DNA of 64,000 nt from Pseudomaricurvus alcaniphilus (GTDB taxonomy: Bacteria; Pseudomonadota; Gammaproteobacteria; Pseudomonadales; Cellvibrionaceae), in contig NZ_JAAOIX010000001.1 in the NCBI RefSeq assembly GCF_011440395.1, positions 802,680 through 866,679 of the forward strand. The letters are read 5' to 3'. Under the pieces are notes generated by a model that saw only the letters and a program-made list of their open reading frames with translations, did no database searches and was not told the origin of the DNA. Position 1 is the stretch's first letter. Every line of letters begins with the position of its first letter. The position numbers were made by a program, and so were the translations under genes. Positions 55,252-63,601 of this stretch are shown here, in pieces.

Positions 55252-56442
55252 ATGTCGACACTCGAACAGTTCCGGCAACAAACGCGCGCGTGGCTCGAGG
55301 CCAACTGCCCAGACTCCCAGCGCCAGCCTATAGTCAAGGAGGAACAAATTTGGGGCGGTCGCCGACGTACTTTTCCCAGCGCAGATGCCAAATTATGGTT
55401 TGAACGTATGCGCGACCGCGGCTGGACCGCGCCCGAATGGCCCAGTGAATATGGCGGCGGCGGCCTCAACCCGGAGCAGGCCCAGATACTGCAGGAAGAG
55501 ATGCAGGCGCTGGGCTGCCGCCCTCCCCTCTACGAAATTGGCCTGTGGATGTTTGGTCCGGCACTGCTGAAGTTCGGCACTGAAGCACAAAAAGCCGAAC
55601 ACATTCCCAAAATCGTACGCGGAGAAATTCGCTGGTCGCAGGGATACTCTGAGCCCGCCGCGGGATCCGACTTGGCGGGTTTGAAAACCCGGGCCGAGGA
55701 CAAAGGGGATCATTTTCTGGTAAATGGTACCAAGATCTGGACTACCCAGGCCGACAAGGCCGACTGGATATTCTGCCTGGTGCGCACGGACCCGAATGCA
55801 CCCAAACAGGAAGGCATCAGCTTTTTACTGATCGACATGGAAACCAGGGGCGTGTCCACATCGCCCATTCAATTGATCAGCGGTGAGTCGGAGTTCTGCC
55901 AGACATTCTTCGACGATGTGGTGGTTCCAAAAGAAAACCTGGTGGGTGAATTCAACCAGGGTTGGACTGTCGCCAAGGAGCTGTTGAAACACGAGCGCAA
56001 ATTAATGAGCATCATGGGTGCCATGGCCGAGCGTGAGGAAGAAGACCTGAGGCACCTCGCCAAGCGCTACATCGGTGTAGATGAGCAGGGCAAAATCCGC
56101 GACCCCATACTGCGCGACCGCGTCACCCGGCACTTAATGCAATCCGGCGCCGACGCCCTCACCAACAAGCGCCTGTATCAACTTCTGGAGCAGGGCCAGG
56201 CGGAACCCAATCTACCGCTTATCATGAAATACGTCAGTACCACCGAGGTACAGCGCAAAGACGAATTGCTGCTGGCTATTCTCGGCAACCGCGGCTTGAG
56301 CTGGCATGACGATGAATTCAGCGATGGGGAAAAACGCACGGTGCAGAACTGGGCCTATAACAAAGCCCACACCATCGCCGGCGGCACGTCGGAAATTCAG
56401 CTCAACATTATTGCCAAACGGGTACTTCAGCTCCCGGGTTGA
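55252..56442 (+). CDS. Acyl-CoA dehydrogenase, probable catalytic subunit
   Basis: A 396-residue flavoprotein. WSQGYSEPAAGSDLAGLKTRA and KIWTTQADKADWIFCLVRTD are FAD/substrate landmarks, and AHTIAGGTSEIQ is the C-terminal FAD-contacting motif. The usual C-terminal catalytic Glu (YEGT type) is replaced by Gly here, but Glu in KHERKLMS (about residue 244) is at the alternative position used by isovaleryl-CoA and steroid-type dehydrogenases. It likely forms a heteromer with the next gene, as the FadE-type pairs of steroid degradation do. It inserts an alpha,beta double bond in an acyl-CoA. Confidence 0.9.
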   Translation: MSTLEQFRQQTRAWLEANCPDSQRQPIVKEEQIWGGRRRTFPSADAKLWFERMRDRGWTAPEWPSEYGGGGLNPEQAQILQEEMQALGCRPPLYEIGLWMFGPALLKFGTEAQKAEHIPKIVRGEIRWSQGYSEPAAGSDLAGLKTRAEDKGDHFLVNGTKIWTTQADKADWIFCLVRTDPNAPKQEGISFLLIDMETRGVSTSPIQLISGESEFCQTFFDDVVVPKENLVGEFNQGWTVAKELLKHERKLMSIMGAMAEREEEDLRHLAKRYIGVDEQGKIRDPILRDRVTRHLMQSGADALTNKRLYQLLEQGQAEPNLPLIMKYVSTTEVQRKDELLLAILGNRGLSWHDDEFSDGEKRTVQNWAYNKAHTIAGGTSEIQLNIIAKRVLQLPG

Positions 56443-56507
56443 GATTGCTTCCCCAATTGGCGTTGAAGCACAGCCCTGTGTGACGAGCTTGAGAAGAGAG
56501 ACAGACT

Positions 56508-57647
56508 ATGAATATGATACTGAACGAAGAACAGCGCTTGCTTAAAGAGACCGCCCACGGTTTTTTGCAGAGTCATGCGCCGGTCGCAGCGATGAGAAAG
56601 CTACGTGACGACAGGGACACTCTGGGTTACTCCGCCGAACTGTGGCGCCAACTGGTGGAACTGGGTATAGCGTCCATAGTACTGCCGGAAGAATACGGCG
56701 GCCTGGATTTTGGTTTCCTTGGTCTCGGCGCCGTGCTGGAGGAGATGGGTCGCAACCTGACGGCATCGCCCCTGTTCAGCAGCGTAGTACTGGGTGCATC
56801 GGCACTGGAACTCGGCGGCAGTGAGCAGCAGCGGCAAGAAATATTTCCACAACTTGTCGAGGGTAAATTGAGCCTGGCACTGGCCATTGATGAACAGCAG
56901 CATCACCAGCCACTGGCAACCGCCGTCAAGCTGCAAATCGAAGGCGACGCGCTGCGCATCACCGGCAGCAAGGTGTTTGTCCAGGACGGCCATAGCGCCG
57001 ACAAACTACTGGTGGTTACTCGCAGCAGTGGCAAACCCGGTGATCGCCAGGGCATCAGCCTGGTATTGGTGGATCGCGAAACAGCCGGTATTGAAGTGAC
57101 CCGCACCCACATGATGGACGGTCGCAATGCCGCGAAAATCACCTTTAACGATGTCGAGATCACGCCGGAACAACTGGTCGGCCCTATTAACCAGGGCATG
57201 GATATCCTGCAGCCAGTACTCGACCGCGGCGCTATTTGCATGGCTGCAGAAATGCTCGGCGGTATTCAGGAAGTATTTGATCGTACCATTGAGTACCTGA
57301 AGGAGCGGGAGCAGTTCGACGTCAAGATCGGCAGCTTTCAGGCCTTGCAACACCGAGCTGCCATCATGTACTGCAAAATCGAGCAGTGCCGCTCGGCGGT
57401 GCTTGACGCCCTCGCCGCGCTGGACAACCACAGTACCGACGTATCACTAAAGGCGAGCCAGGCTAAAGCCCTGGTTAACGATTGCTACATCCTGGTGAGC
57501 AATGAAGCGGTGCAGATGCACGGCGGCATGGGCATCACCGATGAACTGGATATTGGCCTCTACCTCAAGCGTGCGCGAGTCAGCGTACAGATCATGGGAG
57601 ATAGCTTGTACCACCGCGATCGTTACGCCAGCCTGCTCGGCTACTGA
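56508..57647 (+). CDS. Acyl-CoA dehydrogenase-like partner subunit
   Basis: A 379-residue acyl-CoA dehydrogenase-family protein. VLPEEYGGLDFGFLGLGAVLEEMGRNL and MHGGMGITDELDIGLYLKRAR are family blocks. At the positions where catalytic Glu sits in active enzymes it has Asp-Arg (VLDRGAICMAA) and no YEGT motif, so it may be the non-catalytic half of an alpha2-beta2 dehydrogenase with the preceding gene. Spacing is 65 bases. Confidence 0.88.
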   Translation: MNMILNEEQRLLKETAHGFLQSHAPVAAMRKLRDDRDTLGYSAELWRQLVELGIASIVLPEEYGGLDFGFLGLGAVLEEMGRNLTASPLFSSVVLGASALELGGSEQQRQEIFPQLVEGKLSLALAIDEQQHHQPLATAVKLQIEGDALRITGSKVFVQDGHSADKLLVVTRSSGKPGDRQGISLVLVDRETAGIEVTRTHMMDGRNAAKITFNDVEITPEQLVGPINQGMDILQPVLDRGAICMAAEMLGGIQEVFDRTIEYLKEREQFDVKIGSFQALQHRAAIMYCKIEQCRSAVLDALAALDNHSTDVSLKASQAKALVNDCYILVSNEAVQMHGGMGITDELDIGLYLKRARVSVQIMGDSLYHRDRYASLLGY

Positions 57648-57700
57648 TCAACTGTGCATGTAGCAGTGCCTGCCCTTCAACCTGCTTGCGGAGATCCTCC

Positions 57701-58396
57701 TTGGAAAAAATCATGTATCTGGCGCAATTGCCAGCGGGCGTGCACTGCGACAGCTTCCGCCAGATCGCCCTCGGTGAAATGGCCGACCAACTCCTGCAAA
57801 ACCAGCATGTGGCGCGACTGACCCTGCACTTTGACGACAGCGACGTGGCCCCGGCCAGCCGGTGGCGACGGGAGACTGTTGCCCCCCTGCCCCAGGTCAT
57901 GGTCTCGGTGTGGGTGGATAGCGCCAACCACCAGGCCGAACTAGTGCAGATTCTGCAGCAACAGCTCAGCGCCATCGAGGGGTACCTGGTGAGTGAGTCA
58001 GAGGTTTTGCGCCCGCCGACGGGTCTCGCCCGCCGCACCGACGGCATGACCCAGATCTGCAGCTTTGGCGCGCAGCCACAGTTGAGCCAGGCCCAATTTC
58101 TGGAGCTGTGGCGCAACCAGCATACGGAAGTTGCGCTGCGCACCCAGAGCACCTTTGGCTATCGCCAGAACCTGATAGTAGCACCCTTGACCGGCGCCGC
58201 TAAAAATCACGCCGCCATCGTCGAGGAACACTTCCCCCAGGCCGCCATGGATTCCATTGAGGTATTTTTCAATGCCGAGGGCGATGCGGAAAAACTGCAG
58301 CGCCACCGCCAGCAGATGGGCGTCAGTTGCGGCCGCTTTATTGATCCGGACTCCATCAACGTAGTGCACATGAGCGAATACATTATCAAATCCTGA
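57701..58396 (+). CDS. EthD-domain-like dimeric alpha/beta-barrel protein
   Basis: A 231-residue protein, possibly two ferredoxin-like halves: about 1-110, and about 115-231 with LSQAQFLELWRNQHTEVALRTQSTFGYRQNLIV, the EthD pattern 'F...W...H...' of small heme-free monooxygenase-fold proteins. Members often sit in catabolic clusters without a known reaction. The start is uncertain: TTG at 57701 (GGAG seven bases ahead) gives MEKIMYLAQLPAG, while ATG at 57713 gives a product four residues shorter. Between the acyl-CoA dehydrogenase pair and the SDR gene. Confidence 0.7.
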   Translation: MEKIMYLAQLPAGVHCDSFRQIALGEMADQLLQNQHVARLTLHFDDSDVAPASRWRRETVAPLPQVMVSVWVDSANHQAELVQILQQQLSAIEGYLVSESEVLRPPTGLARRTDGMTQICSFGAQPQLSQAQFLELWRNQHTEVALRTQSTFGYRQNLIVAPLTGAAKNHAAIVEEHFPQAAMDSIEVFFNAEGDAEKLQRHRQQMGVSCGRFIDPDSINVVHMSEYIIKS

Positions 58397-58414
58397 TACC
58401 AGAGAGACCCTATA

Positions 58415-59197
58415 ATGAGCGAAGAAAAATTGAATAAAACATTGTCGAACAAAGTCGCCCTGATCACCGGCGCTGGCCAGGGCATCGGCCAGGGCATTGC
58501 CTTTGCCCTGGCCAAACGCGGCGCCAGTATCGCTGCCGCCGGCAGAACCCTGGCAAAATGCGAAGCCACCTGCGCCTTCATCGAGAAAGAATACGGCGTC
58601 AAAGCCCTACCCTTGCAGTGTGAAGTATCCAACCCCAGTGACCTGGAGCGAGCGGTCGCCAACACCGCTGAACAGCTGGGGGGAATTGATATCCTGGTAA
58701 ATAACGCCGTCAGCACCTCTCCCGGCCCGCTGCTGGCACAACAGGACGACAAGGTACTGCATGCCTTCAAAGTCGGCCCCATCGCTACCCTGAAGCTGAT
58801 GCAGCTCTGCTATCCGCACCTGGTCAAGGCCGGCGGCGGCTCCATCATCAACATGGCAAGTACCGCCGCCAAGCGCTGGGACATGAGCAATTACGGTGTC
58901 TACGCCGCGGAGAAGGAAGCCATTCGCGCCTTGACCCGGGCCGCCGCCAGCGAGTGGGGAGCAGATAACATCCGCGCCAACTGCATCCTGCCCCACGCCA
59001 GTTCACCGGCACTGCAGGGCTGGATGAACAAGAATCCCGAGGAAGCGGCCGCGTTTGTCAAGGGCATCCCGCTCAAGCGCGTGGGCGACTGCCAGGCCGA
59101 TATCGGTGAATTTGTCGCCCTGCTGTGTTTGCCCGAATCCTCCTACGTCAGCGGCCAGAGCATCGCCGTAGACGGCGGCCAGGCATACATGGGCTAA
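58415..59197 (+). CDS. Short-chain dehydrogenase/reductase
   Basis: A 260-residue classical SDR with TGAGQGIGQGIAFAL (cofactor loop), NNAVSTSPGP, Ser in IINMASTAAKRW, YAAEK (Tyr-x3-Lys) and a C-terminal VSGQSIAVDGGQAYMG. It should oxidise or reduce a hydroxyl/keto group on a CoA-bound or ring intermediate. Last gene of the plus-strand catabolic run, and followed by the palindromic element. Confidence 0.9.
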   Translation: MSEEKLNKTLSNKVALITGAGQGIGQGIAFALAKRGASIAAAGRTLAKCEATCAFIEKEYGVKALPLQCEVSNPSDLERAVANTAEQLGGIDILVNNAVSTSPGPLLAQQDDKVLHAFKVGPIATLKLMQLCYPHLVKAGGGSIINMASTAAKRWDMSNYGVYAAEKEAIRALTRAAASEWGADNIRANCILPHASSPALQGWMNKNPEEAAAFVKGIPLKRVGDCQADIGEFVALLCLPESSYVSGQSIAVDGGQAYMG

Positions 59198-59234
59198 AAA
59201 AAGCCCCTCAAAACTGGAAGCTGGCAATGAAGCA

Positions 59235-59346
59235 GGTCTGGCTGTGGGGGCTTGCTTTCAAGACCCTCGACAGCATGGATGCTGTCGTGGAGCCCCCATG
59301 GACGGGTCTACGGCGAGTCTTGAAAGCAAGCCCCCGCAGCCAGACC
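59235..59346. repeat. 112-bp palindromic intergenic element
   Basis: Two 30-base arms (59235-59264 and 59317-59346) are inverted copies with one mismatch, and the 52-base centre holds a second perfect hairpin (CGACAGCAT and ATGCTGTCG around GG). It lies between convergent genes, 37 bases after the SDR stop. I recall similar GTCGTGGAGCCCCCATGGAC-type elements scattered in related genomes, probably a REP/MITE-like repeat that may also end transcription. Confidence 0.75.
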
Positions 59347-59401
59347 GGATTTAAAGACACCGGATTTTACCACCCGGCTTTCCAGATAGAATCGTAAGTC
59401 T

Positions 59402-61477
59402 TTAAAACTCCAGGCTCACATCCAACCCCAGCATGCGCGGGTTGCCAAAGTAATTAAAGCCCACCGTGCCAAACGGAATACCGTTAATGTAATACTCCTC
59501 GTCGGTGAGGTTCTTCGCCCACAGAGCTACCTTCAGCTGGCCCAGCTCCGACACGTCGATATTGTTCCAACTGACGCGGGCGTTTACCAGTGCATAGCCC
59601 TCCACAGCCGTCAGTGCCGCCGAGGCCGGCTCATGATAGAGATCATGGTCGTCAGTGTAGCTGTAATCCAGCCGTGCGCTAACACGCTCGCCGTTGTACT
59701 CGAGGCCGATGCTATAAGTGTTTTCCGGGGCATAGGGGAATTTTGCCACGTCCTTGATATCAGTACCGTAACTGACAAACATGTCGTATTCCGGATCGAG
59801 GTAACCGTAATTGATATTTAACCGCAGAGTCTCGCTGATGGCGGCCAGAACTTCCAACTCCAGGCCCGTAACCGTAGCCTCACCGGCGTTGGTGATCTGC
59901 GAGTAGCCGCTGGCGCCAAGAAACTCAGACAATTGCAGACCCTCGATTTCGTTCTGGAAGACCGCAGCATTAATCTGCAACCTTTCATCCAGCAAGCGGG
60001 ATTTCACCCCCAATTCGAACGAGGTCACCTCCTCCTCATCGTAAGGAGTTTGTGCAACCACCAGGTTTTCGGACTCGCCATTAAAGCCGCCGGATTTCCA
60101 GCCAAGTGCCAGCTTGGCATAGCCGCTGGTCTGTTCGCTGAAAGCGTAGCTGGCGACCAGCGAGGGTGAGAAATTGCTCCATTTATCGCTGGACTCAACC
60201 GCGAATGGCTGCACAAAATCGTCCGGGTGATTCATCTGGAAGTCTTTCTCTTCCTCGGTCCAGCGCAATCCGCCGCTCAGGGTCAGCCGCTCGGTGACAT
60301 GCCAGTCGAGATGGCCATACAAGGCGTAGGAGCGAGCGTCGACCGAGTAGAAATTGCGCACCGTCGCGAACCCAAGATCATAGGGGTTGACGGCCGCGGC
60401 ACTCTCGTCAAAGTAGAAAATACCGGCGACGTAATCCAGCTTGCCCGCCGAGCCAATAAACTGGAACTCCTGGGAGAGCTGATCCTGTTCGATGTGTCGC
60501 TCGGTATGAAATTGATAAAACGGACTGCCGCCGTCCAGGTCCACGGTGTCATCAAAGGACATTTCCCGATAGGCGGTGATAGACTTTATGGTCAACTCCG
60601 GCAGTTCCCAGTTCAAATGCACGCTGTGACCATCGGTACTGGAACGATCGTAGATGGCACCATCCATGTGCGCCGACTTGGGACGACGATAATCTGGCGC
60701 AGCTGTCATCACACCCATTGAGGGCGTATTATCCACATCGCTCCAGTCATAGCTGTACTGTAATTCAACATTTTCACGGAGCTTGACCAGTGCTGACAGG
60801 CGACCGGCCTCATTATCGAGCTCTTTGAATTTTTCCCCGGTGGCCGTGTTGTCATCGAGGCCATCGCGGGTTTTCTTGCTGAACGCCAAATTGAAACTGG
60901 CGATGTCGGCGATCACTGGTGAATCGATACTGAACGCGGCTTTTCTCTCGCCGTAGCTGCCAAATCCCGCTTGCACACGGCCTCCAAACTCACCACTGGG
61001 CTTGCGCGTAATGAGGTTGATGGCACCGCCGACCGTGTTTTTACCGTACAGCGAGCCCTGTGGACCGCGCAATACTTCGACCCTATCCAGCTCCGCCACA
61101 TCGAAAATACCGCCGGCGTTCTTGGCAATAAAGACGCCGTCCATATAGATTCCGACGGTGGGTTCCCAGGTAACGGCGGGGTTGATGGTGACCGAACCAC
61201 GAATAGCAATGGTGGCGCCGGTGCTGCCGGCCGGGGACTCCACGATCTGCACGTTGGGAACGTATTGACTGACGTCCTCAATATCAGAAATCCCCTGTTG
61301 TTCCAGTGCGGCCGCATCAAACGCGGAAATAGCAATCGGCGTATTCTGCAAGTTTTGCTCGCGCTTCTGCGCGGTAACGATTATTTCTTCCAGCGCTGCG
61401 GAGTGCGCAACCGGAACGGCCAGAGCGGCTGCGAGGGCAGTTACTGCTGGCAGCCACTGACGTTTGTTGACGGGCAT
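59402..61477 (-). CDS. TonB-dependent outer-membrane receptor
   Basis: A 691-residue receptor with a signal peptide (VTALAAALAVPVAHSA). The TonB box region EEIIVTAQKREQ, the plug domain with ELDRVEVLRGPQGSLYGKNTVGGAINLITRKP, and a 22-strand barrel ending in the aromatic LDVSLEF tail follow. It would take up a scarce hydrophobic or large substrate; here, placed after the Rieske oxygenase and SDR, the substrate is likely the one degraded by this locus. The ATG at 61477 with GGAGATAC upstream is used; a longer frame adds a spurious hydrophobic run. Confidence 0.93.
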   Translation of the reverse strand: MPVNKRQWLPAVTALAAALAVPVAHSAALEEIIVTAQKREQNLQNTPIAISAFDAAALEQQGISDIEDVSQYVPNVQIVESPAGSTGATIAIRGSVTINPAVTWEPTVGIYMDGVFIAKNAGGIFDVAELDRVEVLRGPQGSLYGKNTVGGAINLITRKPSGEFGGRVQAGFGSYGERKAAFSIDSPVIADIASFNLAFSKKTRDGLDDNTATGEKFKELDNEAGRLSALVKLRENVELQYSYDWSDVDNTPSMGVMTAAPDYRRPKSAHMDGAIYDRSSTDGHSVHLNWELPELTIKSITAYREMSFDDTVDLDGGSPFYQFHTERHIEQDQLSQEFQFIGSAGKLDYVAGIFYFDESAAAVNPYDLGFATVRNFYSVDARSYALYGHLDWHVTERLTLSGGLRWTEEEKDFQMNHPDDFVQPFAVESSDKWSNFSPSLVASYAFSEQTSGYAKLALGWKSGGFNGESENLVVAQTPYDEEEVTSFELGVKSRLLDERLQINAAVFQNEIEGLQLSEFLGASGYSQITNAGEATVTGLELEVLAAISETLRLNINYGYLDPEYDMFVSYGTDIKDVAKFPYAPENTYSIGLEYNGERVSARLDYSYTDDHDLYHEPASAALTAVEGYALVNARVSWNNIDVSELGQLKVALWAKNLTDEEYYINGIPFGTVGFNYFGNPRMLGLDVSLEF

Positions 61478-61593
61478 AGTGTATCTCCAATGATGTCCAT
61501 TACACCCGCCTATTGTTAAGATAAGTAGCACCACAAGCCAAACAAATCCGGTCAAGCTGGTGGTCCTAATGTTTCACGTCAGTGACCTTTTTC

Positions 61594-62604
61594 TTACTGC
61601 TGCGCCGGGATCAGGAACTGGCCATACCATTTGCGAAACTTGGCGAAAGGTCCATCACCGTCGCAGAGTAATGGTTTCTCGTAATACTTCTTACGATCCC
61701 AAATAATGCGATCCTCCTCCATTTGCTGACAGATATTGGCGATGATGGCAGCACCAATGCCGCCCTTCTGGGTCTTGCCATCTACTTTCTTCTGAATAAA
61801 GGCGTACATGGCCCGTGTCTTGTCCGCACTCACCGGGGTGAGGTTGGCAAGCAATAGCGTGTCACAAATTCCCTGGAACCGAATAACGGCAAGACCGGCG
61901 CCGTAACTGGCGTTCTCGATGGAACCCTCTACTACGCCTTTAGGGGTTGGGTTGCGGGTCGCCAAAAAGCCAAACCGGTTGTAGCCGTCGAATTCGTGTT
62001 TAGCTTCTGCTGGAATTTCGTCGGTACCGTGAACGTAGTGAAAGTGAACAGCGTCGACGGCGTTTTCACCGATCTCCTGCATGTGGGTGTTGATATCCCA
62101 CTCGAAGGTTTGCATTTCACCCCACTCGTCGTTATCGAGCGCGGCCTCGGGCACCACCACAGGTTCAAACAGCGGTTCAACTCCCTGCGGGTGATACCAG
62201 ACCAGGATGCACTGGTTAACTTCTCTTACATGCCAGCTATTGAGCACTTTTTCACCGCGGGCAACCCGTGGCGGCATATTCTTGGCATAAGGGATATGGG
62301 TACACTGGCCTTCACCGTTGTACTGCCAACCGTGGAACGGACAGACGATACTTTCGCCCACTACCGAAGCACCGGCGCCGGCGTTTTCATGTATACCGTA
62401 ACCCAAATGGGCGCCCATGTGAGGACAGTAGGCATCCACCACTTTCGCCACTCCGGACTCAGTGCGAAACGCAACCAGTTCCTGGCCAAAGTACTCCAGT
62501 GGTTTGGATTCACACTTGGCCAATTCATCAGAGTACAACACCTGAAACCAGCCAAATGGCATGGGCAGATCAATTCGGGAAGTCGTTCTGTCTGTCGCAA
62601 TCAT
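61594..62604 (-). CDS. Rieske oxygenase, KshA/ketosteroid-hydroxylase-like
   Basis: A 336-residue Rieske non-heme iron oxygenase alpha subunit. CPHMGAH (C60, H62) and CPFHGW (C88, H91) bind the [2Fe-2S] cluster. ENAVDAVHFHYVH supplies the iron ligands H187 and H192 with D184 as bridge. The pattern resembles the 9-alpha-hydroxylase KshA group and cholesterol 7-desaturases. It likely hydroxylates a steroid-like or other polycyclic substrate; a reductase partner is not in the window. ATG at 62604 (GAGGA seven bases before) is preferred to the TTG two codons upstream. Confidence 0.88.
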   Translation of the reverse strand: MIATDRTTSRIDLPMPFGWFQVLYSDELAKCESKPLEYFGQELVAFRTESGVAKVVDAYCPHMGAHLGYGIHENAGAGASVVGESIVCPFHGWQYNGEGQCTHIPYAKNMPPRVARGEKVLNSWHVREVNQCILVWYHPQGVEPLFEPVVVPEAALDNDEWGEMQTFEWDINTHMQEIGENAVDAVHFHYVHGTDEIPAEAKHEFDGYNRFGFLATRNPTPKGVVEGSIENASYGAGLAVIRFQGICDTLLLANLTPVSADKTRAMYAFIQKKVDGKTQKGGIGAAIIANICQQMEEDRIIWDRKKYYEKPLLCDGDGPFAKFRKWYGQFLIPAQQ

Positions 62605-62662
62605 TGTCAATTCCTCTTTTCAGTTTAATAATCGCTCGAAGCTATTAGCGTGTAGCGTTCTA

Positions 62663-63427
62663 TTAACGCACTGCGCCGCCGCCATCCACTGACAGGAGCT
62701 GCCCGGTGATAAACGAGGCGCGATCCGAGCAGAGAAATACCACCGCTTCGGCAATTTCAACGGGCTCGCCCAAGCGGTTCATTACCGCGGCGCTCTTCAG
62801 CCCGGCCGCCATTTGCGGCTGCTCCTCAAAATATTTTTCAAGTCCGGGAGTGCGAATAACCCCTGGGGAAACCGCATTGATGCGAATACCCTTGCCGCCA
62901 TACTCCGCTGCTGCACTTTTGGTCAGTATATTGACACCGCCTTTGGCGGCGGCATAAGCGGTATTGTTTGCCTGGCCCCGCAGGGAGGCATTGGAGGAGA
63001 TATTGACGATGCTACCGCCCTCGCCTTGAGCCAGCATCACTTCCACCTCGTGCTTCAGGCACAACCAGCTGTTGGTCAGGCACATCTCCAGGGTGTCATC
63101 AAACACCTTGCGCTCAAACTTGTGAATCGGACCGGAACCGCGGCTCACCGCGGCACTGTTGCAGGCAATATCCAGCCGTCCAAAAGACTTCACTGCCTGT
63201 TCGACCATGGCCTTGACCTGAGCCTCGTCGCTGACATCGGCGCGCACAAAAACGGCCTCGCCACCGGCATCGCGGATAAGCTGGGCCGTTTCCGCCCCGG
63301 TCTCCTCATTGAAATCCGCGACCACCACTTTGGCACCTTCGCGGGCAAACGCTTCAGCAATTGCCCTGCCAATACCTCCTCCTGCGCCCGTCACCAGGCC
63401 CACTTTGTTCGCTAACAGCTTCGTCAT
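62663..63427 (-). CDS. Short-chain dehydrogenase/reductase
   Basis: A 254-residue classical SDR: TGAGGGIGRAIAEAF, NSAAVSRGSGP, IVNISSNAS with the catalytic Ser, YAAAK (Tyr-x3-Lys) and SFITGQLLSVDGGGAVR at the end. It probably acts on a hydroxyl/keto group of the same substrate as the Rieske enzyme. First gene of the minus-strand SDR-Rieske-receptor run. I use the ATG at 63427 with GGAAGG upstream; the GTG three codons earlier overlaps that site. Confidence 0.9.
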   Translation of the reverse strand: MTKLLANKVGLVTGAGGGIGRAIAEAFAREGAKVVVADFNEETGAETAQLIRDAGGEAVFVRADVSDEAQVKAMVEQAVKSFGRLDIACNSAAVSRGSGPIHKFERKVFDDTLEMCLTNSWLCLKHEVEVMLAQGEGGSIVNISSNASLRGQANNTAYAAAKGGVNILTKSAAAEYGGKGIRINAVSPGVIRTPGLEKYFEEQPQMAAGLKSAAVMNRLGEPVEIAEAVVFLCSDRASFITGQLLSVDGGGAVR

Positions 63428-63511
63428 TGGGTTCACCTTCCAGTTTTGGTTTTTTGCTTTAAACCTGCCCGGTCCTTACCGCATGGGCATGGGCCAAGCA
63501 AGTGTTATTTA

Positions 63512-63547
63512 ACTCTGGTATATTTTTTTACTCTAGTATATTTTTAA
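63512..63547. promoter_or_regulatory. 18-bp direct repeat in the SDR/TetR divergent region
   Basis: ACTCTGGTATATTTTTTT (63512-63529) is followed by a near-copy, ACTCTAGTATATTTTTAA (63530-63547). It lies about 55 bases before the TetR start and 85 before the SDR start. TATACT and TATACC on the minus strand could be -10 boxes. It is a candidate operator for the TetR protein. Confidence 0.5.
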
Positions 63548-63601
63548 ATGCAAGCAGCGTCGACCACGCCGTATAGGCCAAACGGACAAGGACAGAATTT
63601 T

